Shown piece after piece: positions 7,938-17,197 of a stretch of 64,000 nt of DNA. The stretch is taken from positions 55,840 to 119,839 of the IMG/VR virus record IMGVR_UViG_3300046804_004946; one strand, given 5' to 3'. Both the position numbers and the translations under genes were made by a program. Below the pieces are notes generated by a model. The model had not been told where the DNA came from and did no database searches. It was given only the letters and a program-made list of their open reading frames with translations. This DNA is from a virus. The number at the start of each line of letters is the position of its first letter. Position 1 is the first letter of the stretch.

Positions 7938-8282
7938 ATGACAGTAAAATTAGTTTTGTTAAAATCTGGTGAAACCGTGATTGCGGATGTTAAAGAAGTT
8001 CACCAGGAAGAAAAACTTTATGGATATTTGTTTACCAATCCCCAAAGAGTTTTTTATGATTCACCAGTTTTAGTTCCCGAAGAGGAAAAAAATTCAAGTG
8101 TTGTAAATGTATCTCTAACCAAATGGATGCTTTTATCTAAAAGTAATCAAATGGTAGTTCCTTTTGATTGGATTGTTACAATTGTAGATCCAATTGATTC
8201 TCTTGCAAAAATGTATGATCCAGAAGGAACTAACAACGAAGACGTGAATGGTCAGGAGACTGAAGATGGAAGCAACAATTAA
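7938..8282 (+). CDS. Small beta-barrel-like hypothetical, copy 1
   Basis: 114 residues. The pattern VKLVLLKSGETVIADVKEV, LYGYLFTNPQRV and MVVPFDWIVTIVDP reads as a string of short beta strands like an Sm/Hfq-type fold, followed by a Glu/Asn-rich tail. The next gene has the same pattern, so the two look like a tandem duplication. Family otherwise unrecognised. Lies between hsp20 and DNA polymerase. Confidence 0.6.
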   Translation: MTVKLVLLKSGETVIADVKEVHQEEKLYGYLFTNPQRVFYDSPVLVPEEEKNSSVVNVSLTKWMLLSKSNQMVVPFDWIVTIVDPIDSLAKMYDPEGTNNEDVNGQETEDGSNN

Positions 8283-8535
8283 GACGATTGTATTTAAAAA
8301 TGGTACAATAGTTATATCTCAAATTGAAGAAGTTGAATCAGAATTAGGAGATCCAAATTGTAAACTAATTAAACCTTGTGAAATAAAAAAAGGAATAACA
8401 GAAGACGTTTACTTACAAAACTGGTTATGTGACTACACAAAACAAGATGAATTTTTAGTCAATTCTGACAGCATCTTAACAATTATCAATCCAAACTCTG
8501 ATATTATTAAAAAATATATTGATATTATTTCCTGA
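8266..8535 (+). CDS. Small beta-barrel-like hypothetical, copy 2
   Basis: 89 residues from ATG 8266, overlapping copy 1 by 17 bases. IKTIVFKNGTIVISQIEEV and LVNSDSILTIINPNSDIIKKY align with the start and end of copy 1. The stop TGA overlaps the gp43 ATG by one base, so it is translationally coupled to polymerase. Function unknown; an RNA- or DNA-binding role would fit a small barrel but is inference. Confidence 0.55.
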   Translation: MEATIKTIVFKNGTIVISQIEEVESELGDPNCKLIKPCEIKKGITEDVYLQNWLCDYTKQDEFLVNSDSILTIINPNSDIIKKYIDIIS

Positions 8536-11036
8536 TGAGATTTTATACTAACGTTCAAATGGTCGGGGACAACTTTCTTGTCCGTGGTTATGAAGATGGA
8601 AAACATTTCATGACCCGTGAAAAGTTTAACCCGACTCTTTTTGTCCCTTCAAATAATAAAACAAAATATAAAACTTTAGGTGGAGAATATGTTGAATCAG
8701 TTCAACCTGGTTCCGTGCGTGATTGTAGGGAATTTGTTAAAAAATATGAGAACGTAGAAAATTTCAAAATCTTTGGAAATACTCAATATATCTACCAATA
8801 TATTTCTGACATTTATCCAGAAGAAGAACTTAAGTTTGATATTAACAAGATTAAAGTAACTACAATTGATATTGAGGTTGCTTCTGAAAATGGATTTCCT
8901 GATGTGGAATCTGCATCGGAAGAAGTTCTTTTGATTACTGTTCAGGATTATTCATCAAAACAAATTCGTACTTGGGGAAAAGGACCATTTCAAAATAATC
9001 AAAAGAACGTTTCTTATCGTTCATTTTCTAATGAATATAATCTTTTGAATGATTTTATTCACTGGTGGATGATTGAAGAAAATATTCCAGAAGTTGTAAC
9101 TGGATGGAATAGTAAACTGTACGATATTCCATATCTTGTTCGGCGTATTGATCGTGTTCTTGGTGAAAAATTAATGAAACGATTGTCTCCTTGGGGGTTG
9201 GTGACTGAAGATAAGGTTTATATTTCTGGGCGTGAACATCTTTGTTATGATATTGGTGGAATCTCACAGTTAGACTATCTTGATCTTTATAAGAAATTTA
9301 CTTACAAGGCACAAGAATCTTATCGCCTAGATTATATTGCCGAGGTTGAACTTAAGCAAAAGAAACTGGATCACTCTGAGTTTGATACGTTCAAGGATTT
9401 CTATACAAAAGGTTGGCAAAAGTTCGTAGAATATAACATCAAGGACGTGGAACTTGTTGACCGTTTGGAAGACAAGATGAAACTAATTGAACTTGCTCTT
9501 ACGATGGCATATGATGCCAAGGCAAACTATGAGGACGTGTTTTCTCAAGTTCGTATGTGGGATACAATCATTTACAATTATCTTAAAAAGAGAAATATTG
9601 TGATTCCCCCTAAAGAGCGTTCTGATAAGGATTCCAAGTATGAAGGTGCCTATGTAAAAGAACCAATTCCTGGAATGTATGATTGGGTGGTGAGTTTTGA
9701 CCTTAACTCCCTATATCCACATTTGATTATGCAATATAACATCTCCCCAGAAACTCTGGTTGAAGAGCGACATCCATCAGTTAATGTTGATAAGATTCTG
9801 AATCAGAGCATTAACTTTGAGATGTATAAGGATTATGCGGTATGTGCAAATGGTGCTATGTATCGTAAGGATATTCGTGGATTTCTACCAGAACTTATGG
9901 AGAAAATCTATAATGAACGTGTGATTTTCAAAAAGAAAATGCTTGAGGCAGAACAAGCATACGAAAAGAAAAAGACAAAGGAGTTGGAAAAAGAGATTGC
10001 TCGGTGCAATAACATCCAAATGGCACGTAAGATTCAATTAAACTCTGCTTATGGTGCAATTGGTAATCAGTATTTCCGATACTTTAAGTTGGCGAATGCA
10101 GAAGCAATCACTCTTTCTGGGCAGGTTTCAATCAATTGGATTATGAATAAGGTAAATGAATACCTAAACAAAATTCTTAAGAGTGGAGATGTAGATTATG
10201 TTATTGCTTCAGATACTGATTCTCTTTACGTTAATATGGGTCCTTTGGTTGAAAGTGTATACAAGGGAAGAGAGAAAACTACTCAAGGCGTTGTTTCGTT
10301 CCTTGATAAGGTCTGTCGGATGGAATTTGAAAAGTATATTGAAAGTTCTTACCAAGAACTGGCTGAGTATGTAAATGCTTATGATCAAAAGATGTTCATG
10401 AAGCGTGAATGTATTGCTGAACGTGGTATTTGGACTGCGAAGAAGCGATACATCTTGAGTGTATGGGATAGTGAAGGTGTTCGTTATGAAGAACCTAAAC
10501 TGAAAATTAAAGGAATTGAAGCAATTAAATCTTCTACTCCTGCTCCCTGTCGCAAGATGTTAAAAGAATCTTTTAACATTATGATGAGCGGATCCGAAAA
10601 TGATATGATTGAATTTATTGATAAGTGCCGCGAAGAGTTTAAGAGTCTTCCGCCAGAACAGATTGCTTTTCCAAGAACTGCCTCCGATGTTCGTAAGTAT
10701 TATTCTTCATCTGACATTTATGCTCCTAAAACACCAATTCAAGTTCGCGGAGCACTCCTTTTTAATTATTATATAAAACAAAAAAAACTTACCAATAAAT
10801 ATTCACTTATTAATAATGGTGAAAAAGTCAAATTTATTTTTCTTAAAAAACCAAACACTATTCAGGAAAATGTAATTTCATTCATTCAACAGTTTCCTAC
10901 TGAACTTGGTCTTGACAAATATATTGACTATGAACTACAATTTGAAAAAGCATTCTTGGATCCACTCAAAACAATTTTGAATATTATTGGGTGGAAAGAA
11001 GAAAAAACTGTAAACCTTGAACTATTTTTTTCCTAA
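8535..11036 (+). CDS. 43: DNA polymerase, gp43
   Basis: Family B replicative polymerase with 3'-5' exonuclease. The exonuclease motif TTIDIEVASENGFP is near 108-121 and EVVTGWNSKLYDIPYL near 190-205. Polymerase motif A is SFDLNSLYPHLIMQY near 388, motif B KIQLNSAYGAIGNQ near 500, and motif C IASDTDSLYVNM near 556. 833 residues against 898 in T4; no intein or frame break. The C-terminus keeps the hydrophobic/Phe-rich end used for clamp contact (NLELFFS). Confidence 0.96.
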   Translation: MRFYTNVQMVGDNFLVRGYEDGKHFMTREKFNPTLFVPSNNKTKYKTLGGEYVESVQPGSVRDCREFVKKYENVENFKIFGNTQYIYQYISDIYPEEELKFDINKIKVTTIDIEVASENGFPDVESASEEVLLITVQDYSSKQIRTWGKGPFQNNQKNVSYRSFSNEYNLLNDFIHWWMIEENIPEVVTGWNSKLYDIPYLVRRIDRVLGEKLMKRLSPWGLVTEDKVYISGREHLCYDIGGISQLDYLDLYKKFTYKAQESYRLDYIAEVELKQKKLDHSEFDTFKDFYTKGWQKFVEYNIKDVELVDRLEDKMKLIELALTMAYDAKANYEDVFSQVRMWDTIIYNYLKKRNIVIPPKERSDKDSKYEGAYVKEPIPGMYDWVVSFDLNSLYPHLIMQYNISPETLVEERHPSVNVDKILNQSINFEMYKDYAVCANGAMYRKDIRGFLPELMEKIYNERVIFKKKMLEAEQAYEKKKTKELEKEIARCNNIQMARKIQLNSAYGAIGNQYFRYFKLANAEAITLSGQVSINWIMNKVNEYLNKILKSGDVDYVIASDTDSLYVNMGPLVESVYKGREKTTQGVVSFLDKVCRMEFEKYIESSYQELAEYVNAYDQKMFMKRECIAERGIWTAKKRYILSVWDSEGVRYEEPKLKIKGIEAIKSSTPAPCRKMLKESFNIMMSGSENDMIEFIDKCREEFKSLPPEQIAFPRTASDVRKYYSSSDIYAPKTPIQVRGALLFNYYIKQKKLTNKYSLINNGEKVKFIFLKKPNTIQENVISFIQQFPTELGLDKYIDYELQFEKAFLDPLKTILNIIGWKEEKTVNLELFFS

Positions 11037-11155
11037 TGATTAAAGTCAAATATCAACTTAAAGAATTTCCAAATACTGTCCTTTTTAAGTTCTTTAAAAC
11101 TAAAGAACAGGTAGAAATTTTTAAATCTCAATATTCACATTATAAGTTTGAGTGA
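11036..11155 (+). CDS. Small hypothetical protein (39 aa)
   Basis: ATG overlaps the last base of the gp43 stop. Product MIKVKYQLKEFPNTVLFKFF and a Lys/Gln-rich tail; the strand-helix pattern and tight coupling support a real gene. Function unknown. Confidence 0.5.
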   Translation: MIKVKYQLKEFPNTVLFKFFKTKEQVEIFKSQYSHYKFE

Positions 11156-11158
11156 TTT

Positions 11159-11323
11159 ATGGATTTGCCTATTAATGATAAAGAACTGAATACTATTGTA
11201 AAAGCACTTGGTTTTGGTGGAGATGCTGCTCTTTATCATAAACTAAAACTTGTAAAAGAACTTAAAGATCAAGGTTTGCCTTATAAAAAAATTCTCCGAG
11301 AAGAATATGGGATAGTTGCATGA
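11159..11323 (+). CDS. Small helical protein (54 aa), tandem copy 1
   Basis: Starts four bases after the previous stop. MDLPINDKELNTIVKAL, then LYHKLKLVKELKD and a basic, Tyr-containing C-terminus. The next ORF has the same N-terminal pattern, so they appear to be a duplicated pair before uvsX. Confidence 0.55.
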   Translation: MDLPINDKELNTIVKALGFGGDAALYHKLKLVKELKDQGLPYKKILREEYGIVA

Positions 11324-11469
11324 TAAAACTTCCTATTAATGAAAAAGAACTAGACATTATTATTGAAACAATAAAGTTTTCTAATCCCAAACTTTATAAT
11401 AAACTTTGGTCTTATAAAATAAACATACTTAAGGTAAAGAAGAATGGATTTTCTAAAGGATATAATTAA
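11320..11469 (+). CDS. Small helical protein (49 aa), tandem copy 2
   Basis: ATGA overlap with copy 1. [18 protein letters not shown] and [14 protein letters not shown] align with LPINDKELNTIVKAL and LYHKLKLVKEL of copy 1. Its 3' end overlaps the uvsX start by 26 bases, placing it in the same operon. Function unknown; could be small accessory factors of recombination. Confidence 0.55.
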   Translation: MIKLPINEKELDIIIETIKFSNPKLYNKLWSYKINILKVKKNGFSKGYN

Positions 11470-12451
11470 AGAGGTTGGGGGAGAATATGCTTCTCTCGCT
11501 TCTGATATAGATGAGACTGAAACTTATGTTGACACAGGTTCGTACATTTTTAATGCACTGGTTTCAGGTAGCATATTTGGTGGTGTATCTGGGAATAAGA
11601 TTACTGCTATTGCTGGAGAGTCTTCTACTGGAAAAACTTTTTTCTCTATCGCTGTGGTTAAGAATTTTCTTGATACTCACCCCGATGGTTATTGTCTCTA
11701 CTTTGATACTGAAGCTGCCATTACTAAATCACTCTTGGAGTCACGCGGCATCGACACATCTCGTCTTGTCGTGGTTAATGTTGTCACCGTAGAAGAGTTT
11801 CGTGGTAAGGCACTAAAGGCAGTTGATATTTACTTAAAGAAACCTGCAGAAGAACGCAAACCCTGTATGTTTGTGTTAGACTCTTTAGGTATGCTTTCAA
11901 CTGAAAAGGAGATTACTGATGCTCTTAATGATAAGCAAGTTCGTGACATGACTAAATCACAACTTGTAAAAGGTGCCTTCCGTATGCTTACACTCAAGTT
12001 GGGGCAGGCAAACATTCCTATGATTGTAACTAATCACACCTATGATGTTATTGGTGCTTATGTTCCAACAAAAGAAATGGGTGGTGGAAGTGGTTTAAAA
12101 TATGCTGCTTCTAGCATTATCTATCTTTCCAAGAAAAAGGAAAAAGACGGAACTGAAGTTATTGGGAATATTATCAAAGCAAAAACTGCTAAATCACGTT
12201 TAAGTAAGGAAAATAAAGATGTTGAAGTACGCCTTTATTACGATCATCGTGGTCTTGATAGATATTATGGTCTTCTTGAACTCGGTGAAATTGGCGGACT
12301 TTGGAAAAACGTAGCAGGGCGTTACGAAATTGACGGTAAGAAAATCTATGGAAAGCAAATTCTTGCGAATCCAGAAGATTACTTTACCGAAGAAGTAATG
12401 CAAAAACTTGACGAAATTGCAAAACAAGAATTCTCTTATGGAACGAATTGA
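11444..12451 (+). CDS. uvsX: RecA-like recombinase UvsX
   Basis: Forms filaments on single-stranded DNA and drives strand exchange for recombination-dependent replication and repair. Walker A GESSTGKT is at 58-65, an acidic [10 protein letters not shown] segment near 91, and the Walker B strand [11 protein letters not shown] near 140. [12 protein letters not shown] near 197 is a further RecA-core segment. 335 residues against 391 in T4. Confidence 0.94.
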   Translation: MDFLKDIIKEVGGEYASLASDIDETETYVDTGSYIFNALVSGSIFGGVSGNKITAIAGESSTGKTFFSIAVVKNFLDTHPDGYCLYFDTEAAITKSLLESRGIDTSRLVVVNVVTVEEFRGKALKAVDIYLKKPAEERKPCMFVLDSLGMLSTEKEITDALNDKQVRDMTKSQLVKGAFRMLTLKLGQANIPMIVTNHTYDVIGAYVPTKEMGGGSGLKYAASSIIYLSKKKEKDGTEVIGNIIKAKTAKSRLSKENKDVEVRLYYDHRGLDRYYGLLELGEIGGLWKNVAGRYEIDGKKIYGKQILANPEDYFTEEVMQKLDEIAKQEFSYGTN

Positions 12452-13814
12452 AACTACTATTCTGCGAAACCTTGTATTTAATGAAAATTATTCTAGGAAA
12501 GTAATTCCTTTTATTCAACCAAATTATTTTGAACAAAGAACAGAAAAAGTAGTTTTTCAAGAAGTTGTAAATTTTATCGTTAAATATGGTTCCTCAATTA
12601 CACTTGAGGCACTTAATATTGAAATTGAAAATCGTACAGATTTATCAGATAGTGAAGTCAAAGAAATTAGAGAAATTTCTAAATCACTTCACGATTCTAT
12701 TGTAGATGAAAGATGGTTGCTTGATACTACTGAAAAGTGGTGTCGTGATCGTGCAATCTATCTCGCTCTTATGGAATCAATCCATATTGCAGATGGTAAT
12801 GATGAAAAGAAGAATAGAGATGCTATTCCAAGCATTCTTTCAAATGCTCTAGCAGTATCTTTTGATAATCATATTGGTCATGATTACTTACAAGATTATG
12901 AGGAACGATATGAGTCTTATCACAGAAAAGAAAATCGTATTCCGTTTGATTTGGAATATTTTAACAAAATTACGAAAGGTGGTCTTCCTAACAAGACTCT
13001 TAACATCGCTCTTGCTGGGACAGGTGTTGGTAAGTCTCTTTTCATGTGTCATATGGCTAGCTCCTGTGTGCTTGACGGACGTAATGTGCTTTACATTACA
13101 CTGGAGATGGCAGAGGAGAAAATTGCTGAACGTATTGATGCAAACCTTTTAAATGTTCCAATTCAACAATTAGTAGAACTTCCTCGCCAGATGTTTGAAA
13201 ACAAGGTTACAAATCTTGCAAAGAAAACACAAGGAACTCTTATAATTAAAGAATATCCTACAGCATCTGCACATAGTGGACACTTTAAATCACTTCTTAA
13301 TGAACTTGCACTTAAGAAGTCATTTAGACCTGATATTATTTTCATTGATTACCTTAATATTTGTGCTTCCAGCAGGTATAAGTCAAACCTTTCTGTCAAT
13401 TCATATTCGTATATTAAAGCAATTGCTGAAGAGTTACGGGGACTTGCAGTTGAGTTCAACGTACCAATCGTATCTGCTACTCAAACCACTCGTTCAGGTT
13501 ATGGCAATAGCGATGTTGAACTTACTGATACTAGCGAGTCCTTTGGTCTCCCTGCTACTGCTGATCTTATGTTTGCCCTTATTAGTACTGAAGAGTTGGA
13601 AGGACTTGGGCAGATTATGGTAAAACAACTTAAAAATCGTTATAATGACCCCACAATTTATAAACGATTTATTGTTGGTATTGACCGTGCTAAAATGAGA
13701 CTGTATGATTGTGAGCAAACTGCACAAAAAGATATACTTGACTCTGGACAAGATGAAGAGTATAATTATGAAGAACAGAAACCTAAAAAGTCGTTTGAAG
13801 GATTTAAATTTTAA
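12438..13814 (+). CDS. 41: Replicative DNA helicase, gp41
   Basis: DnaB-type hexameric helicase that unwinds the fork 5'-3' and works with primase gp61. ATG 12438 lies inside the end of uvsX. The N-terminal helical domain spans 1-150, Walker A AGTGVGKS is at 193-200, [10 protein letters not shown] follows near 220, and the Walker B strand IIFIDYLNI is near 300. 458 residues against 475 in T4. The C-terminus ends in an acidic then basic tail. Confidence 0.94.
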   Translation: MERIETTILRNLVFNENYSRKVIPFIQPNYFEQRTEKVVFQEVVNFIVKYGSSITLEALNIEIENRTDLSDSEVKEIREISKSLHDSIVDERWLLDTTEKWCRDRAIYLALMESIHIADGNDEKKNRDAIPSILSNALAVSFDNHIGHDYLQDYEERYESYHRKENRIPFDLEYFNKITKGGLPNKTLNIALAGTGVGKSLFMCHMASSCVLDGRNVLYITLEMAEEKIAERIDANLLNVPIQQLVELPRQMFENKVTNLAKKTQGTLIIKEYPTASAHSGHFKSLLNELALKKSFRPDIIFIDYLNICASSRYKSNLSVNSYSYIKAIAEELRGLAVEFNVPIVSATQTTRSGYGNSDVELTDTSESFGLPATADLMFALISTEELEGLGQIMVKQLKNRYNDPTIYKRFIVGIDRAKMRLYDCEQTAQKDILDSGQDEEYNYEEQKPKKSFEGFKF

Positions 13815-14230
13815 TGGAAACTGCAAAACACGTTGATTTTAATAAGTACGCAGAGTTTGTAGATGCTGTAACTTCTGATGCATCTAAAGACTTTCTTTCT
13901 CTTTCTGATCGCCTAGTTGCTCTTGATGAGAAAGGTGCAAATATTGAACGTCTTCTAACTTCTGCTGTTGGTATTAATGCCGAAGGTGGTGAGTTTATGG
14001 AGATTGTTAAAAAAATGATTTTCCAGGGCAAACCTTTTAATGAAGATAATCGTGAACATTTGATTATTGAACTTGGTGATATTATGTGGTATGTTGCTCA
14101 AGCCTGTATGGCACTTGAAGTAACTCTTGATGATGTAGTTGCTCGTAATGTTCAAAAACTTCTGAAGCGTTATCCTGAAGGTGCTTTTGATGTTTACTTC
14201 TCCGAAAACCGTGCTGCTGACGACCGATGA
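13814..14230 (+). CDS. mazG: MazG nucleotide pyrophosphohydrolase
   Basis: All-alpha NTP pyrophosphohydrolase fold with the metal-binding pattern EGGEFMEIVKK (ExxE) near 57-67 and ELGDIMWYVAQ (ExxD) near 90-100. 138 residues. MazG hydrolyses nucleoside triphosphates and was proposed to lower ppGpp; work on a cyanophage MazG has favoured dGTP/dCTP as substrates. Starts at the gp41 stop and is part of the recombination operon. Confidence 0.9.
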   Translation: METAKHVDFNKYAEFVDAVTSDASKDFLSLSDRLVALDEKGANIERLLTSAVGINAEGGEFMEIVKKMIFQGKPFNEDNREHLIIELGDIMWYVAQACMALEVTLDDVVARNVQKLLKRYPEGAFDVYFSENRAADDR

Positions 14231-14409
14231 CTAAAGAAAAACAAGTAACAATTAAAATGGATGTTCGTTCTGCTGCTGCAGTTCGGCAAATTCTTTTTGA
14301 TGCACAAAAAAGATATACCTATGATGAGGTAAGTGTTCCTCCTAGGATTTCTGATATTCGTGCTGTAATTTATAATCTAGATTCTGAAATTGAAAAGCAA
14401 GTACAATGA
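14227..14409 (+). CDS. Small hypothetical protein (60 aa)
   Basis: ATGA overlap with mazG. One amphipathic helix (DVRSAAAVRQILFDAQKRY) and a Pro/Arg-containing middle (PPRISDIRAVIYNLDSEI). No family recognised. Confidence 0.6.
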   Translation: MTKEKQVTIKMDVRSAAAVRQILFDAQKRYTYDEVSVPPRISDIRAVIYNLDSEIEKQVQ

Positions 14410-14921
14410 AAATTTACGAAGAAGTTTTATCTGATCGTCTTTTTAATGCCTGTAGGAATGATGTTATAGAAAAAACAAAAAAATCGTGTTGGAGATCTAA
14501 TCATTTTTTTTGGGAAGAGAATATAATGGTTAATGTTGATGGTGTTTGTACTGTGACACCATTAGATAATAAACAAATATTAGAAGATCTTAAAATTGAA
14601 TTAAGTTCAATATTTAAAGAGTTTTCTTATGACGAACTACTATTTCAATATTATATTTGGCACCCATATTCCGCAATTTCATCGCACTCTGATGCCAAAT
14701 ATAAATTTGGAGCAACTTTATATTTGAATACTCCTAGTTCTACTAGTGATGGTGGTTTATTTGTTTGGAAAGATGATGAGTGCCCAGAAAATTTTTTCAA
14801 AGCAATTCTTCCAAAACAAAATATGCTAGTTTTAAATGATGAAACTCAAGAACATTTTGTAACTCAAGTATCTCCACATTGTGAAGATATGAGATGTACT
14901 ATTCAAATTTGGGGAAAATAA
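14406..14921 (+). CDS. 2-oxoglutarate/Fe(II) oxygenase, first of six
   Basis: Double-stranded beta-helix dioxygenase of the prolyl hydroxylase type. ISSHSDAKYKFGATLYLN (HxD near 96-98), then a distal His in HFVTQVSPHCEDMRCTIQIW with the 2-oxoglutarate Arg. 171 residues. Begins at an ATGA overlap. Substrate unknown. Confidence 0.75.
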   Translation: MKIYEEVLSDRLFNACRNDVIEKTKKSCWRSNHFFWEENIMVNVDGVCTVTPLDNKQILEDLKIELSSIFKEFSYDELLFQYYIWHPYSAISSHSDAKYKFGATLYLNTPSSTSDGGLFVWKDDECPENFFKAILPKQNMLVLNDETQEHFVTQVSPHCEDMRCTIQIWGK

Positions 14922-14941
14922 ATAAATAACCCTTCGGGGTT
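14921..14941 (+). promoter_or_regulatory. Late promoter-like box and UUCG hairpin
   Basis: AATAAATA at 14921-14928 runs straight into AACCC-TTCG-GGGTT (14928-14941), a stable UUCG hairpin without a T tract. It stands just before tRNA-Ala and may protect or process the tRNA transcript's 5' end. Confidence 0.4.
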
Positions 14942-14945
14942 TACT

Positions 14946-15016
14946 GGGGAATTAGTTAAACGGTATAACGGGTGCTTTGCAAGCACTTATTAGGAGTTCG
15001 ATTCTCCTATTCTCCA
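14946..15016 (+). tRNA. tRNA-Ala (TGC)
   Basis: Acceptor GGGGAAT pairs with ATTCTCC; the anticodon loop is TTTGCAA flanked by GGTGC/GCACT; T-arm GGAG-TTCGATT-CTCC. CCA is not encoded. Confidence 0.9.
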
Positions 15017-15019
15017 TTT

Positions 15020-15092
15020 GCCCGTGTACTCCAACGGTAGAGAGGGTGGACTTAGAATCCATACAGTGGAAGTTCAAATCTTCTCACGGGCA
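15020..15092 (+). tRNA. tRNA with TAG anticodon (Leu), short variable loop
   Basis: Acceptor GCCCGTG/CACGGGC; anticodon arm GTGGA-CTTAGAA-TCCAT gives TAG, which reads the Leu codon CUA; T-arm GGAAG-TTCAAAT-CTTCT. The variable loop is only about five bases, whereas bacterial tRNA-Leu normally has a long variable arm. The gene is clear, the identity less so. Confidence 0.8.
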
Positions 15093-15116
15093 CTAAATAA
15101 AAATAAAAAGTTTGAT

Positions 15117-15347
15117 ATGAATTCAATAATTTCGGACATTATTAATTCATTTGAAACTAAATCTAAAACGTCTACAGCAAAATATAAAGATTTTATTACT
15201 CACGTTTATAAAACTTTTGACGATAAAATAAAAACTTGCAAGACAGAAAAAATAAAGAATAAATATAAAAAGATGAGGTTTGGTGTTTTAGAATACATAA
15301 TGGCAAATGAAAAAGTAATAACCTCTAAAATTTGTAAACATAAGTAA
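15117..15347 (+). CDS. Lys-rich hypothetical protein (76 aa)
   Basis: ATG 15117; an earlier in-frame start would lie inside the tRNA. Strongly basic and helical (repeated KYKDF, KTCKTEKIKNKYKKM), ending SKICKHK. AT-rich late-type sequence lies before it (CTAAATAAAAATAAAA). TAATG overlap with the next gene. Unrecognised. Confidence 0.6.
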   Translation: MNSIISDIINSFETKSKTSTAKYKDFITHVYKTFDDKIKTCKTEKIKNKYKKMRFGVLEYIMANEKVITSKICKHK

Positions 15348-15784
15348 TGAAAAGTTTTTCTCAATTTTTAGAAGAAGCATCTCTAGCATCTTTTCATGCA
15401 AAAAGATTAGGTCTTGTTGGAAATGGGCATGGGGATTGGCATAATAACAAAACAGGAGAATTTGAAGCAAAAACTATAGGTGGTAGACTACAGTTTTATA
15501 ATAAAAGGCAACGGTTTGGGCAGCAAGACCCTAGACAAACATCCAAAGAAAAAAATTTATCAATAAAAACTTCTCAAAATTCTCCAGTAATTGGTGAACA
15601 GGAATTGAGAGAAAAGTATATTAGTGGCGAAATATTTAAAGAGGGTGATTTTGTACAAAGTTTAATTACTGGGATGACTGGAAAAATAATTCGCAGAGGA
15701 ACAAATCATTTAATCTGTGTAACTGAAGATAGTGTTATGTTTAAATCATGGATCAAAGATGTTATTGAAACAACTGGTAATTAA
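15347..15784 (+). CDS. Structural-type protein, FSQFLEEA start and KOW-like end
   Basis: 145 residues starting MKSFSQFLEEA, a start shared by many cyanophage proteins of unknown function. The C-terminal ~45 residues (FKEGDFVQSLITGMTGKIIRRGTNHLICV with VMFKSWIKDV) have a barrel-like strand pattern resembling KOW/Tudor folds and recur in cyanophage virion-associated proteins as I recall. Possible head or prohead-core protein. Confidence 0.6.
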   Translation: MKSFSQFLEEASLASFHAKRLGLVGNGHGDWHNNKTGEFEAKTIGGRLQFYNKRQRFGQQDPRQTSKEKNLSIKTSQNSPVIGEQELREKYISGEIFKEGDFVQSLITGMTGKIIRRGTNHLICVTEDSVMFKSWIKDVIETTGN

Positions 15785-15790
15785 TAAATA
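15783..15790 (+). promoter_or_regulatory. Late promoter AATAAATA
   Basis: AATAAATA overlaps the stop of the previous gene and precedes the ATG at 15822 by 31 bases. Confidence 0.55.
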
Positions 15791-15821
15791 AGTATAGAAA
15801 AAAGTAAATTACAAAAATTCC

Positions 15822-17105
15822 ATGGCTGTAAATATAGGTGGTCCTCATCGTGGACATGCTGCTGGAGATACTGATGTTGAGAAGCAGGCATCGCAGTTAG
15901 CATCTGATGTTAAACTTAAAGTTAAAGAAAAAATGGGTTCACATACAGACATGAATCCTGCTCAAGTTGCACAGGCATATGAGAGGCAACTTGCTTCATC
16001 GCCAGCACCATCAACAGTAAAAGCACTTGCAAGAAAAAAACTTAAAATTGGTGTTTCGGAACAATATGGAATTCCTGAACTTGCAAGAAAATCTACAGTA
16101 AATGCTCTTGTTAAAGTGTTTGTTGAGGGTGTTAATTCTGAAGAAACCGAAGATATAACCGAAGGTGATGAAAAGCAATATTGGGTAGTTGTTACTGATA
16201 AGAAAACTGGAAATACTTATCGTCGTAAAGCAACTCGTGCAAAAATGGCAGAGCTTCGCTCAAATCCAAATATTAGAAGAGTTGAAATGACTGGGTATCA
16301 TCCAAAAGAAAATAAGGATGATACTAAAGGACAAAAAACTGCAAAAGTAAAAGCAGGTAAAGGATTAGATCCTGTTGGTAAAGAAGATCCAAAGGGTGAT
16401 CTTGATAATGATGGTATTCCAGCAAGTAGAGATAAAAATGATAAGTATCTTCTAAAGCGTCGTGCTGCAATAGGTAATGCTATTAAAAAAAGAGGAACTG
16501 TTTCTGCTTCTTATGAATTAGAAGGTGAAATGCTTGATGAGAAGAAGAAAAGTAAAGTAAAACCTAAAGTAAAAAGATGGTGGGATGATGATGGTGATGG
16601 TATTGGTTGGGAAAAAGGAGAAGTAAAAAAAGAAGAATATATTGGTGAAGCAAAAAAAGCAAAGAAAAAAAATTCTAGCGATGCTATTACTGGTGAAGGA
16701 GTTAATAATTCAAAATACATTAATACAAAACCAACGATGGAGCAGGCTGAACCTCCAGTTGCTACAAAAAAACCAGAAGATGAAGAAGCAAAGAAAAAAC
16801 TCAAATTAAGACAGCAGCAAGTTCAAATGGCACTCACTCGCCAGCGTCAAACGATGCAATTGCAAAGATCTGGTAGACTTCCTTTAAATTATTCTGAAGA
16901 TAATACTCAAGAGGGTGATGATATTCAGGAAGTTGCTCCTCCAGGATTTGAAGGAACTGTTAAAGCGATGAAGAAGTATCCCGAACTTTCTAAAGGAAAA
17001 ACTTCAGAAGGTAAAGATAAGAACATTTATGCTCTTGCTTGGTTTATGAAAAATAAAGGATATAAGAGTCACAAAACCAAGAGCGGTGCTGATAAAGGAG
17101 TTTAA
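15822..17105 (+). CDS. Lys-rich virion-associated protein
   Basis: 427 residues, high in Lys, Glu and Asp. N-terminus MAVNIGGPHRGHAAGD; a WVVVTDKKTGNTYRRKAT segment near 120; two calcium-site-like Asp loops (GDLDNDGIP near 190 and WDDDGDGIGW near 255); a terminal APPGFEGTVKAMKKYPELSK module near 370-427. The module and late promoter are typical of cyanophage virion or prohead-core proteins. Function not known. Confidence 0.65.
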   Translation: MAVNIGGPHRGHAAGDTDVEKQASQLASDVKLKVKEKMGSHTDMNPAQVAQAYERQLASSPAPSTVKALARKKLKIGVSEQYGIPELARKSTVNALVKVFVEGVNSEETEDITEGDEKQYWVVVTDKKTGNTYRRKATRAKMAELRSNPNIRRVEMTGYHPKENKDDTKGQKTAKVKAGKGLDPVGKEDPKGDLDNDGIPASRDKNDKYLLKRRAAIGNAIKKRGTVSASYELEGEMLDEKKKSKVKPKVKRWWDDDGDGIGWEKGEVKKEEYIGEAKKAKKKNSSDAITGEGVNNSKYINTKPTMEQAEPPVATKKPEDEEAKKKLKLRQQQVQMALTRQRQTMQLQRSGRLPLNYSEDNTQEGDDIQEVAPPGFEGTVKAMKKYPELSKGKTSEGKDKNIYALAWFMKNKGYKSHKTKSGADKGV

Positions 17106-17132
17106 AAATCTCATTAGAAAACCAAAAACATG

Positions 17133-17160
17133 GGAGACCAGACAAAGGTCTCCTTTTTTT
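17133..17160 (+). terminator. Terminator
   Basis: GGAGACC (17133-17139), loop AGACAAA, GGTCTCC (17147-17153), seven T. Confidence 0.9.
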
Positions 17161-17167
17161 ATAAATA
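17160..17167 (+). promoter_or_regulatory. Late promoter TATAAATA
   Basis: Perfect TATAAATA begins on the last T of the terminator and drives the virion-type gene at 17198. Confidence 0.7.
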
Positions 17168-17197
17168 TCAATAGAAAAAGAATTATAGGTAAGGCAC

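Noticed and set aside
14946-15092. tRNA genes as an integration (att) site
   Set aside because: No integrase, no repeated tRNA 3' end and a T4-like lytic gene set; nothing supports lysogeny.
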